From: Fannyhessea vaginae DSM 15829
Lineage (GTDB): Bacteria > Actinomycetota > Coriobacteriia > Coriobacteriales > Atopobiaceae
NCBI RefSeq assembly: GCF_000159235.2
Contig: NZ_ACGK02000001.1
Span: forward strand, 682,001-746,000
Direction: 5' to 3'
DNA: 64,000 bases
In this document: piece by piece, positions 44,129 through 52,989 of the stretch
Layout of the letters: every line of letters starts with the position of its first letter
Position numbering within the stretch: position 1 is the first letter of the stretch
The notes under the pieces: model-generated
What the model was told of the DNA's origin: nothing
The model's input: the letters and a program-made list of their open reading frames with translations, nothing else
Databases searched by the model: none
Position numbers and translations under genes: made by a program

Positions 44129-44970
44129 ATTCTGCAGAAGAAAGCGCAGCTCAACATTCTATGCTGCCTGATGATAGGAGCGTTCGTTCTCTGCATGAAC
44201 AACATGTTGTAGCTCATTGTAATTATCCTGCTTCTTTAGATAAGCTCACGCCCTCAGAAATTGCCTATCTTAATGCCGAGCACGCACTGTGCGATTTACC
44301 TGACCTTGGCCAAGATAGAGATAAAACGTATCGATTAGGCATTATGGGCGGTACGTTTGATCCCATTCACCATGGACATCTTGTTGCAGCCGAAACGGCG
44401 TATGATGAACTTAATTTGGATCTTGTCCTTTTTATGCCTTGTGGGTCTCCTGCGTTTAAGCAAGACCGTCATGTTGCAACTGCAGAAGATCGCTATGCGA
44501 TGGCAATCCTTGCAACCGCTGATAATCCTCACTTTTTGGTTTCTCGTTTTGAGATCAATCGTGCAGGTATTACCTATACCGCCGATACGCTGCGTTTGCT
44601 TCGCGCTTTTTACCCTGATAATGTAGAATTCTTTTTCATTACGGGTGCAGATGCTATTGCAAATATTATCTATTGGCATGATGCGCATAAAATTTCTTCA
44701 TCTTGTCACTTTGTTGCTGCAACGCGCCCTGGTTACGATCTACGCAGCGCACAGCGTCGCATAGAGGCATCAAATCTTCACTTAGACATACGCTATTTAG
44801 AAGTTCCGGCGCTCTCAATTTCATCAAGCTACCTGCGCGAACGCGTGCAGCATCAACGCTCACTGAGGTATCTTACGCCTGATACGGTTACGGGTTATAT
44901 TCATAAACATCTTTTGTACGGGGCGAATATTCGCGTGTATAAGCATATGGATTCTGATAAAGATTTATAA
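44125..44970 (+). CDS. nadD: nicotinate-nucleotide adenylyltransferase with N-terminal extension
   Basis: Protein of 281 residues making deamido-NAD. The nucleotidyltransferase motif GIMGGTFDPIHHGHL begins at about residue 73, with the later LSISSSYLRERV. The first about 70 residues are an extension with no recognised domain; family members are usually about 190-220 long. The ATG overlaps the proA stop (ATGA), and no better start is seen between, so the extension looks real. rsfS, usually next in this cluster, is missing. Confidence 0.9.
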   Translation: MNSAEESAAQHSMLPDDRSVRSLHEQHVVAHCNYPASLDKLTPSEIAYLNAEHALCDLPDLGQDRDKTYRLGIMGGTFDPIHHGHLVAAETAYDELNLDLVLFMPCGSPAFKQDRHVATAEDRYAMAILATADNPHFLVSRFEINRAGITYTADTLRLLRAFYPDNVEFFFITGADAIANIIYWHDAHKISSSCHFVAATRPGYDLRSAQRRIEASNLHLDIRYLEVPALSISSSYLRERVQHQRSLRYLTPDTVTGYIHKHLLYGANIRVYKHMDSDKDL

Positions 44971-45034
44971 ACTTTAGATTACGTTATAACTTTTATCTTC
45001 TTTATGTTGGCGTACATGCTATCATGTACATAAG

Positions 45035-45340
45035 GCGATGATAAGGACGCGTCTTTTGCTCACTTGCCTTATAGAGAGTAACGGTAGCTGGAACGTTATA
45101 GGCAATGCAATAAGATATCACCTTTGAGCTGTGGTTCAAACAAAACTTTACATGCATATGTCACGGTTAAAGTTTTTAGTAGATGCCACCGTGTATGACA
45201 GACGACACATGTCAACCGAGTAAAGCGGAGTAAGATTTCTGCTCGCTGGGTGGTTTAATCGAAGTGCTTATAACGCTTATAACGCTTGTAATGCGTGTTA
45301 TCTACGCTTCGTCCCAGCAAGGAGGGACGGGCGTTTTTTT
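45035..45340 (+). promoter_or_regulatory. T-box riboswitch (Ile) before ileS
   Basis: Leader that senses uncharged tRNA-Ile. Stem I elements: AGAGAGTA (about 45073-45080) and GCTGGAAC in the distal loop; specifier ATC at 45117-45119 followed by the usual A and then TTTGAGCTG. T-box sequence GGGTGGTTTA at 45248-45257 with the TGGT that pairs with the tRNA end. Antiterminator: GCTGGG (45245-45250) with CCCAGC (45313-45318), plus CGAAG with CTTCG. Terminator: ACGC with GCGT and CGTCCC (45310-45315) with GGGACG (45324-45329), then seven T. The two structures exclude each other. Confidence 0.93.
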
Positions 45341-45390
45341 ATGCCGTGTGTACGGTTAAAACGTTCGATACGACATGAAAGGATTTTCAC

Positions 45391-48198
45391 GTGGCTAACG
45401 AATATAAAAGCTCTATGAATTTACCAAAGACCTCTTTTGCCATGCGTGCGGGCCTTGCACAAAACGAGCCAAAACGTCTTAAAATGTGGGAAGAAAATCA
45501 TGTATATGAGCTTTTGCAGGCACAAAATGAAGGTCACGATAAGTTTGTGCTTCATGATGGACCTCCCTATGCAAATGGTCCCATTCATTTGGGTCATGCA
45601 CTCAATAAAATCTCAAAGGATATTATCAATCGTTACTGGTCGATGCGCGGATTTCAAACGCCGTTTATTCCTGGTTGGGATTGTCATGGTCAACCTATTG
45701 AGCATAAAGTTGAACAAATGCTTGGAACGCAAAAGTTTAACCAGCTCTCAACTGCTAAAATTCGTGAGCTTTGTCGTAAAATGGCTGTTGAACAAGTTGA
45801 TACCCAGCGTCAGGGATTTAAGCGTTTGGGCGTTTTGGCAAAGTGGAATGATCCTTATTTAACCTATACGCACGACTACGATGCTACTGATATTGAGATT
45901 TTCAAAAAAATCTACGACAAAGGATCAATTTATCGCGGTAGAAAGCCTGTTCATTGGTGTATGTACTGTCACACCGCATTGTCAGAAGCTGAAATTGAAT
46001 ATGGTGATGAGATTTCGCCCGCTATCTTTGTTCGTTTTGCTATGAAGAGCGTTCCAGCTGGTCTTGAGGCTTACGCCGATAATTTATGGGTAGACATTTG
46101 GACAACCACTCCGTGGACGCTTCCAGCAGATGACTGTGTTATCTTGCACCCCGAAGCTACCTATGTTGGCGTTTTGGTTGACGGTCGTTGTGAGCTTATG
46201 GCCGAGGCTCTTGTTAAAAAATGTTGCGAAAAATTTGGTTATGATTCCTATGAATTAGCACGCGATGCCCAAGGAAATACCTGGCGTGGAACGGGTACTC
46301 AATTGCAGGGTAATACCTATCTTTTGCCAATTTTTGGTGAGCAGGGTGAAACTGGTGTATTTATTTACGCAGACTATGTAACGCTTGATGATGGTACCGG
46401 TGTTGTTCACTCAGCTCCTGGACACGGTGTGGACGACTATATTGCAGGTTGTAAGTTTGGTGTGCCCGTTGTTATGCCAGTGGATGATAACGGCTGCTTT
46501 TATGAAGGAGATGGCTTGGGTACGGGAGGACCGTTCTCGGGCATGAATGTAAACGATGCTAATCCTTGTGTTATTGATTGGCTTACTAAACGTCATACTC
46601 TTATCCTTCATGAAGATATATCACACTCGTATCCTCACTGTTGGCGTTGTAAAAAGCCCGTTATCTTTAGAGCAACTGATCAGTGGTTTGTTTCGATGGA
46701 CCAAACTAACTTGCGCAAACAAGCAACTCAAGAACTTGCCCATGTTACCTTTTATCCTGCTCATGCTGCTCGTCGTATTGGTACCATGGTTGAAGGTCGA
46801 CCCGATTGGTGTATTTCTCGTCAGCGCAACTGGGGTGTTCCAATTCCTGCTTTCACCTGTAAGGATTGTGGTGAGCTTGTACTTAATGATGCAACGCTTG
46901 ATAAAACAATCGAACTCTTTAAAAACTGTGGCTCAGATGCCTGGTTTACACAAGATCCGCAAGACTACTTAGGTGATGCGTGCGTATGTCCTGCGTGTGA
47001 ATCTCACAACCTTCAAGCAAATAAAGACATTTTGGACGTATGGTGGGATTCAGGAGTTTCTCATACGGCCGTGTGTAAACATCGCCCAGAGCTGCAATTC
47101 CCTGCAGATATGTATTTGGAGGGATCAGATCAGCACCGTGGTTGGTTTATGAGCTCACTTATGACTTCTGTTGGTGCCTATGGAATGGCTCCTTATAAAT
47201 CTGTTGTTTCTCAAGGCTTTACCTTAGACGGACAGGGTAGAAAGATGTCCAAGAGCTTGGGTAATGTTATTGATCCAAACAAAGTTTGTGCTACGCAAGG
47301 TGCTGATATCATTCGTTTGTGGGTCGCCTCTGTTGATACTTCTGTTGATGTGTCGTGCGACGAAGAGATATTAAGCCATGTGGGCAATGCTTATCGTCAT
47401 TTCCGCAATACCTTTAGATTCTTGTTAGGTGAGCTTGAGGATCAGTTTGATCTTGCAACAGATGGCTTGGCATTTGATGACCTCAGCGATTATGATAAAT
47501 GCGTTCTCACGCGTATGTGCGAGGTTCACAATCAAGTTACTCAAGCGTATCAAGATTATAAGTTTAATCAGGTGTATCGTACGCTTTATGATTACGTAGT
47601 AACTGAGTTGTCTCAAGGCTATCTCAACGCTACCAAAGATCGTGTGTATTGTGGTGCAACTACTGGCCTTGAGCGCAGAAGTGCGCTTACAACCTGGTCA
47701 TATCTTCTTGCCATGCTTGTTCGTGATTTGCAGCCTATTTTGGTATTTACCTGCGATGAAGTTCTTGAGCACATGCCCCAATCGCTTCGCGAGGGAAAGA
47801 CTTTTGCAGCACTGCTTTCTTGGTTTAGTGCTCCTGTTGACGAAAAACATATGGCAACATATCTTCCTGCATACAAAGCACTTGTTCAAATCCGTAACTC
47901 ATTTACCAAGGCATACGAGCGCGCACGTGAAGATACATCGTTTGAGGAAAACACTACGCAAGCAACACTTGCTCGTATTTCGCTTACGCTGGATATGAAA
48001 AAAGCTCTTGAAGTGGTACCTCATCTTGATATTGCAGAGGCTTTGGTGTGTTCTGCCGTTGAACTTTCTGATGGCAAGGATTTGAGCTGTAGCGTTGTTC
48101 AGGCAACAGGCGAAAAATGTCCGCGTTGTTGGAATTGGCGACATCTTGAATCTGATGGCTTGTGTTCTCGTTGTAGCAAAGTTATGGGTAACTTATAA
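45391..48198 (+). CDS. ileS: isoleucyl-tRNA synthetase
   Basis: Class I synthetase of 935 residues. HIGH motif as PIHLGHAL, editing domain with the WTTTPWTLP region, KMSKS in GRKMSKSLGNV, and a C-terminal zinc finger (CPRCWNW and CSRC). GTG start at 45391 with AAAGGA upstream. Controlled by the Ile T-box in its leader. lspA and rluD follow, a usual order. Confidence 0.96.
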   Translation: MANEYKSSMNLPKTSFAMRAGLAQNEPKRLKMWEENHVYELLQAQNEGHDKFVLHDGPPYANGPIHLGHALNKISKDIINRYWSMRGFQTPFIPGWDCHGQPIEHKVEQMLGTQKFNQLSTAKIRELCRKMAVEQVDTQRQGFKRLGVLAKWNDPYLTYTHDYDATDIEIFKKIYDKGSIYRGRKPVHWCMYCHTALSEAEIEYGDEISPAIFVRFAMKSVPAGLEAYADNLWVDIWTTTPWTLPADDCVILHPEATYVGVLVDGRCELMAEALVKKCCEKFGYDSYELARDAQGNTWRGTGTQLQGNTYLLPIFGEQGETGVFIYADYVTLDDGTGVVHSAPGHGVDDYIAGCKFGVPVVMPVDDNGCFYEGDGLGTGGPFSGMNVNDANPCVIDWLTKRHTLILHEDISHSYPHCWRCKKPVIFRATDQWFVSMDQTNLRKQATQELAHVTFYPAHAARRIGTMVEGRPDWCISRQRNWGVPIPAFTCKDCGELVLNDATLDKTIELFKNCGSDAWFTQDPQDYLGDACVCPACESHNLQANKDILDVWWDSGVSHTAVCKHRPELQFPADMYLEGSDQHRGWFMSSLMTSVGAYGMAPYKSVVSQGFTLDGQGRKMSKSLGNVIDPNKVCATQGADIIRLWVASVDTSVDVSCDEEILSHVGNAYRHFRNTFRFLLGELEDQFDLATDGLAFDDLSDYDKCVLTRMCEVHNQVTQAYQDYKFNQVYRTLYDYVVTELSQGYLNATKDRVYCGATTGLERRSALTTWSYLLAMLVRDLQPILVFTCDEVLEHMPQSLREGKTFAALLSWFSAPVDEKHMATYLPAYKALVQIRNSFTKAYERAREDTSFEENTTQATLARISLTLDMKKALEVVPHLDIAEALVCSAVELSDGKDLSCSVVQATGEKCPRCWNWRHLESDGLCSRCSKVMGNL

Positions 48199-48244
48199 CG
48201 ACTTGTACAACGTGCAATTTTTAAGGTAATTTGTAAAAATATAT

Positions 48245-48274
48245 GCGCTCAATTTGTACGTTCAAGTTGAGCGC
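48245..48274 (+). terminator. hairpin after ileS
   Basis: GCGCTCAA (48245-48252) pairs with TTGAGCGC (48267-48274). The T-run (CTTTTT) is displaced by about 6 bases, so termination may be partial and lspA may be read through. Confidence 0.5.
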
Positions 48275-48308
48275 AGCGTGCTTTTTGCGATAAAGAAAGG
48301 ATTCGTGT

Positions 48309-48812
48309 ATGACAAAACAGAGCTCAAAACAACAGGGCTTGAGTTTGCCTTGTTTGGTAACTCTGTTTATATGTTTTGCTGTGTTGGTCAGCATTGATCA
48401 GTTGAGTAAATGTATCGTAAGAGATCAGTTACCTCTTTTTGCGAAGCGTCCTTTCCTAGAAGGAATTATTGAGTTTTATCACGTAGAAAATAGTGGCGCC
48501 GCCTTTAGTTTTGCCGAAGGCGCTCGTCCGTTTTTTGTCATATGTGCACTTGTGACTCTTGTTGTTATCTTTTACTATCTCATACGTAAATGCACCGATC
48601 TTTATCTTGGGCGTACATTAATGCTTATCGCTGCAGGCGCTTTAGGCAATTTACTAGATAGACTCATATTTCATACCGTATGCGATTTTTTTGCAACACA
48701 GTTTATATCGTTTCCTATTTTTAATATTGCCGACATATATGTAACGCTTGGTGCATGTGGGCTCTTTGTTTATTCTTATGTTGTCTCTCGAAATCAGGCG
48801 CACGATGAGTGA
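48309..48812 (+). CDS. lspA: lipoprotein signal peptidase (signal peptidase II)
   Basis: Membrane aspartyl protease of 167 residues with four helices that cleaves prolipoproteins. Motifs ENSGAAFSF, GALGNLLDRL and FNIAD hold the catalytic Asp pair. GAAAGGA precedes the ATG. It overlaps rluD by 8 bases. It would process the lipobox of the maltodextrin-binding protein among others. Confidence 0.94.
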   Translation: MTKQSSKQQGLSLPCLVTLFICFAVLVSIDQLSKCIVRDQLPLFAKRPFLEGIIEFYHVENSGAAFSFAEGARPFFVICALVTLVVIFYYLIRKCTDLYLGRTLMLIAAGALGNLLDRLIFHTVCDFFATQFISFPIFNIADIYVTLGACGLFVYSYVVSRNQAHDE

Positions 48813-49821
48813 AACGCATATTCAACTTTTAGTTACTCCTCAACATGATCGCATGCGACTTGATGCTTTTTTGTCAACTTGTTCAGAATTAGGCGCACGT
48901 AATGCGTGTGCGCACCTTATTGAACAGAGAAAAGTTGAAATTAATGATACGCTTGCTTTGTCTAAATCAGAGCGTGTTCGTATGGGCGATCGTATCTGTG
49001 TTGCTCAACAAATTGATAATACGTCTTCATCTCATATCATGCCTAATGCTTCTATTCCTTTGGATATTCGTTATGAGGATGACTATTTGTTAGTTATTTC
49101 AAAGCAAACGGGTTTGGTATGTCATCCTTCTCCTGGTCACGTTGATGACACACTTTCTAATGCCTTAGTAGCGCATTGTGGATACGAGCATTTAGGATTG
49201 TTGCAAGGAGATGATCGTCCAGGCATTGTTCATCGTCTTGATATGGATACAACTGGTTTAATGGTTGCTGCAAAAGACAACACCACCCAGCAAGCACTGC
49301 AAGATTTAATTCGGCTGCGTGTATTTGACCGTCGCTATATTGTATTGGTGCAAGGCTATGTTACGCCTGATGAAGGCACTATCACAACTGGTATTGCGCG
49401 TTCTAAAAAAAATCGTCTTAAAATGTGCATAAGCAAAGATCCTGCTTCACGAGAAGCTATTACAACGTTTAAAACGCTTGAACGATTTGAGGCGGGCTCA
49501 AAAGACGATGGTTATTCGCTGCTTGAGTGTCATCTCTATACGGGAAGAACGCATCAAATTCGTGTACATATGCGCTACGTTGGTCATAGTGTTGTGGGAG
49601 ATCCGCTCTATGGAAGAAAAGGCGATGCGCTCAATCAAGGATTGCAACGGCAATTTTTACATTCGTGGCGTATGTCATTTGACCATCCTATAACGCATGA
49701 ACATCTTCAATTTTGCGATAAGCTTCCGTCCGATTTATCCGAGGTTTTAGCGCGGCTTCAACCTCAATCAATGGGAAGGACTGCACAAGGTGAGCGCATA
49801 TGTGCTGAACTTAAGCTCTAA
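48805..49821 (+). CDS. rluD: RluD-family 23S rRNA pseudouridine synthase
   Basis: Protein of 338 residues with an N-terminal S4 RNA-binding domain (about 15-80) and a catalytic domain with HRLDMDTTGLMVAAK (catalytic Asp) and YTGRTHQIRVHM. The ATG at 48805 lies inside the end of lspA (8-base overlap), which suggests coupled translation. The exact target uridine is not determined by sequence alone. Confidence 0.92.
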   Translation: MSETHIQLLVTPQHDRMRLDAFLSTCSELGARNACAHLIEQRKVEINDTLALSKSERVRMGDRICVAQQIDNTSSSHIMPNASIPLDIRYEDDYLLVISKQTGLVCHPSPGHVDDTLSNALVAHCGYEHLGLLQGDDRPGIVHRLDMDTTGLMVAAKDNTTQQALQDLIRLRVFDRRYIVLVQGYVTPDEGTITTGIARSKKNRLKMCISKDPASREAITTFKTLERFEAGSKDDGYSLLECHLYTGRTHQIRVHMRYVGHSVVGDPLYGRKGDALNQGLQRQFLHSWRMSFDHPITHEHLQFCDKLPSDLSEVLARLQPQSMGRTAQGERICAELKL

Positions 49822-50006
49822 GTAGTTTTGTATCTTGTGCAGATCTAGGTCTTTTTACTTCTTTTGCAATTATTTTAAAAACTCGTAACTTTTGACTTTT
49901 TGGGTGCGTATAGCTCATTATTTACGCTACTATAAATATACAAACTCGTTTGGTCATGTATATCCATTGCCTATGGGTTTACATAAGGATTTGGGAGTTA
50001 GACTAT

Positions 50007-51305
50007 ATGAATTTAACTGCGCTTGGAATAACGCCTATCGTTATTTTTAACGGTGTTGTTTGGTTCTTCTTTACGTTTGCTTATTTTTATCAAATTGTCT
50101 ACTTAATTCGCGTTATGTTCAAAGGCGATGTTGTTCTTCCTCAAGCAAAAAAGCACCATCGATATGCATTTGTAATTCCTGCCCATAATGAGGAGTCTGT
50201 TGTTGGGAATCTAGTTACCTCGATTCTTTCTCAAAAATATGAAGGCACTATTGATTGCTATGTAATTGCAGATGCTTGCACCGATAAAACGTTTGAACGT
50301 GCGCAAGCTGCAGGCGCTATTACCTGGGCACGTAATGACCTTGTTCGTAAGGGTAAAAGTTGGGTGCTCGATTATGCATTTAACCGAATTTTAGACGAAA
50401 AACCCGACGCGTATGATGCGTTCTTTATTATGGATGCAGATAATATTTTGTCGCCTAATTACGTTGAGATTATGAACCAGGCTTTTGATGCGGGTTATCT
50501 TGTGTGTACCAGTTATAGGAATTCTAAGAATTTTGATTCAAGCTGGATTAGCTCGGCATATGCACTTTGGTTTTTGCGCGAAGCCAAGTTTTTAAATAAT
50601 GCTCGTATGATGCTTGGAACCAGTTGCGCAATTTCGGGCTCGGGTTGGATGGTAGCAGTTCCTATTATTCGTGGTATGCATGGTTGGCGTTTTCATACAC
50701 TTACCGAAGACATTCAATTTTCTACCTTTTGTTGTGCTCACGATATTCAAATTGGATATGCGCCTGCAGAGTTTTTTGACGAGCAACCTATCACCTTTAA
50801 AGCGTCATGGACACAACGTATGCGCTGGACAAAGGGTTTTTATCAGGTATTTTTCTCGTATTTCAAGAATTTGGTACACGGTATTTCGCATAAACGTTTT
50901 TCCTCGTATGACATGCTTATGACTGTGGCACCAGGAATGATACTTACGCTTCTCTCGTTTTTTGTGAATGCGGCTTATCTTATTGTTGGAGTCTTAAGTC
51001 ATGGTTTTATAGCAACAACTGCTGAACTCGCTATGTGTATAGCTTCACTTTTTGTTACATTTTTATCAATGTATATAACGTTTTTTGTCTTGGGAGTTAT
51101 TACAACTATTTCTGAGAGAAAACACATTCATTCACATAAGAAGTGGCGTGTTATTGCAAATATGTTTACGTTTCCGCTTTTTATGATGACCTATATTCCA
51201 ATTACGGTTGCTGCTTTGTTCAAAAAAGTTGAATGGGTGCCTACCAAACATGATATTGCAGTTAATTTTGATCAAGTGATGAGTGAAGGAACACAGAACA
51301 TATAA
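50007..51305 (+). CDS. membrane glycosyltransferase family 2
   Basis: Protein of 432 residues. N-terminal helix, cytoplasmic GT-A domain ([17 protein letters not shown] metal site, TEDIQF, and QRMRWTKG, the QxxRW motif of processive enzymes), then about four C-terminal helices. It resembles synthases of surface polysaccharide or glycolipid such as IcaA/BcsA-like proteins. No polymer partner genes are adjacent, so the product is unknown. GGGAG precedes the ATG at 50007. Confidence 0.87.
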   Translation: MNLTALGITPIVIFNGVVWFFFTFAYFYQIVYLIRVMFKGDVVLPQAKKHHRYAFVIPAHNEESVVGNLVTSILSQKYEGTIDCYVIADACTDKTFERAQAAGAITWARNDLVRKGKSWVLDYAFNRILDEKPDAYDAFFIMDADNILSPNYVEIMNQAFDAGYLVCTSYRNSKNFDSSWISSAYALWFLREAKFLNNARMMLGTSCAISGSGWMVAVPIIRGMHGWRFHTLTEDIQFSTFCCAHDIQIGYAPAEFFDEQPITFKASWTQRMRWTKGFYQVFFSYFKNLVHGISHKRFSSYDMLMTVAPGMILTLLSFFVNAAYLIVGVLSHGFIATTAELAMCIASLFVTFLSMYITFFVLGVITTISERKHIHSHKKWRVIANMFTFPLFMMTYIPITVAALFKKVEWVPTKHDIAVNFDQVMSEGTQNI

Positions 51306-51360
51306 ATTGCAAAGGTTTGCAAAGGTGCTACAATCTATACAATTTAAGGTATAAGCGGAT

Positions 51361-51385
51361 GTGTTGTTTATCTTATCAACAACAC
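51361..51385 (+). promoter_or_regulatory. hairpin in guaB leader
   Basis: GTGTTGTT (51361-51368) pairs with AACAACAC (51378-51385), loop of 9, about 78 bases before the guaB start. TACAAT elements (51328, 51339) are possible -10 boxes. No purine riboswitch core is seen; it may be an operator or a stability hairpin. Confidence 0.4.
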
Positions 51386-51463
51386 ACAACGCAAAGAGCA
51401 ACACATGTATCGTTTCAAGCGGTATATATTACAGTACAGGATGTCGAGCCAAAGGAGATTGGG

Positions 51464-52978
51464 ATGGCTAAATTTTTTGAGGAAGAATCGCATACATTTT
51501 CGGAGTATTTGCTGGTACCAGGATATTCCTCAAGTAAAAACATTCCGTCTAATGTTTCGCTCGAGACGCCTCTTGTACGCTATGCAAAAGGTGAAAAGCC
51601 TTCTATTACCATGCATATTCCTATGGTTTCAGCTATAATGCAGGCCGTTTCTGGCCCTCGTCTTGCTATTGCACTTGCGCAAGAAGGGGGCATTTCTTTT
51701 ATTTACGGTTCTCAAAGTCCCGAGAATGAAGCACAGATGGTACGTGAGGTTAAAAGTTACAAAGCTGGTTTTGTCATTTCTGATTCCACGCTAACTCCTG
51801 ATATGACGCTTGCTGATGTTTTGGAGCTTAAAGAGCGTACTGGTCATACCACCATGCCTGTTACCGAAGATGGTACTCCTACTGGTAAATTCTGCGGTAT
51901 TGTCACATCTCGTGATTATCGTGTGTCTCGTGACGAGCCGCAAAAGCCTGTGCGTGAATTTATGACCGCAGCATCTGATTGTATAACGGCAAACGCACGC
52001 ACGTCGCTTAAAGAGTGCAATGATATTATCTGGGAGCAAAAAGTTAATCAGCTTCCTATTGTTGACGATAACGGTAATCTTGTTTCTTTGGTATTTCGTA
52101 AGGATTATGATTCTCATAAATCTCGTCCAGATGAATTGCTTGACGAACACAAACGCTATATCGTTGGTGCAGGTATTAATACACGCGACTATGCACAGCG
52201 TGTACCTTTGCTTATAGACGCTGGGGCAGATGTATTGTGCATTGACTCATCTGAAGGTTTCTCTGAATGGCAAAAGCTCACTATTGATTGGATTCGCGAG
52301 CACTATGGTACCAGTGTAAAAGTTGGTGCTGGAAATGTTGTTGACGCTGCTGGATTTAGATATCTTGCTGATTGTGGCGCCGATTTTGTTAAAGTTGGGA
52401 TCGGCGGCGGTTCAATTTGCATTACACGCGAGCAAAAAGGTATTGGCCGTGGTCAAGCTTCTGCCTTGATCGATGTTTGTCGTGCTCGCGATGAGTATTA
52501 CGAGCAAACAGGTGTGTATGTTCCTGTATGTTCTGACGGTGGTATTGTCTACGATTATCATATGACACTTGCGCTTGCGATGGGTGCTGACTTCCTTATG
52601 TTGGGTCGTTATTTTGCACGTTTTGATGAAAGCCCAACACGTCGTCTTAACGTAAACGGATCCTATGTTAAAGAGTATTGGGGCGAAGGCTCTGCTCGTG
52701 CACGCAACTGGGCACGTTACGACTTAGGCGGTAAAAAGAAGGCTTTGTCATTTGTTGAAGGCGTTGATTCATACGTTCCTTATGCTGGACCACTTAAAGA
52801 TAACGTTGAGGGATCGCTTACAAAGGTACGCTCTACCATGTGCAACTGTGGTGCACTAACGCTTGCTGAGCTTCGTGATAAAGCACGTATTACGCGCGTT
52901 TCTGCAACGTCATTGGTAGAAGGTGGCGCTCACGATGTTATGTTAAAAGACTCAAATTCCGATATGAACTTTAGGTAG
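51464..52978 (+). CDS. guaB: inosine-5'-monophosphate dehydrogenase
   Basis: Enzyme of 504 residues, first committed step to GMP. TIM barrel with a CBS pair inserted at about 95-215. Catalytic Cys319 in [12 protein letters not shown], where most bacterial enzymes have GPGSICTTR; flap and C-terminus as [10 protein letters not shown] and VEGGAHDVM. From memory it is strikingly like the Tritrichomonas foetus enzyme, including the same number for the catalytic Cys. AAAGGAG precedes the ATG at 51464. It is followed 11 bases later by leuS. Confidence 0.94.
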   Translation: MAKFFEEESHTFSEYLLVPGYSSSKNIPSNVSLETPLVRYAKGEKPSITMHIPMVSAIMQAVSGPRLAIALAQEGGISFIYGSQSPENEAQMVREVKSYKAGFVISDSTLTPDMTLADVLELKERTGHTTMPVTEDGTPTGKFCGIVTSRDYRVSRDEPQKPVREFMTAASDCITANARTSLKECNDIIWEQKVNQLPIVDDNGNLVSLVFRKDYDSHKSRPDELLDEHKRYIVGAGINTRDYAQRVPLLIDAGADVLCIDSSEGFSEWQKLTIDWIREHYGTSVKVGAGNVVDAAGFRYLADCGADFVKVGIGGGSICITREQKGIGRGQASALIDVCRARDEYYEQTGVYVPVCSDGGIVYDYHMTLALAMGADFLMLGRYFARFDESPTRRLNVNGSYVKEYWGEGSARARNWARYDLGGKKKALSFVEGVDSYVPYAGPLKDNVEGSLTKVRSTMCNCGALTLAELRDKARITRVSATSLVEGGAHDVMLKDSNSDMNFR

Positions 52979-52989
52979 GGAGAGCCTCT

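Noticed and set aside
45261..45296. CRISPR-like or tandem repeat (ATAACGCTT units)
   Set aside because: Only two to three short units, and they lie within the T-box antiterminator loop; no CRISPR structure anywhere in the window.
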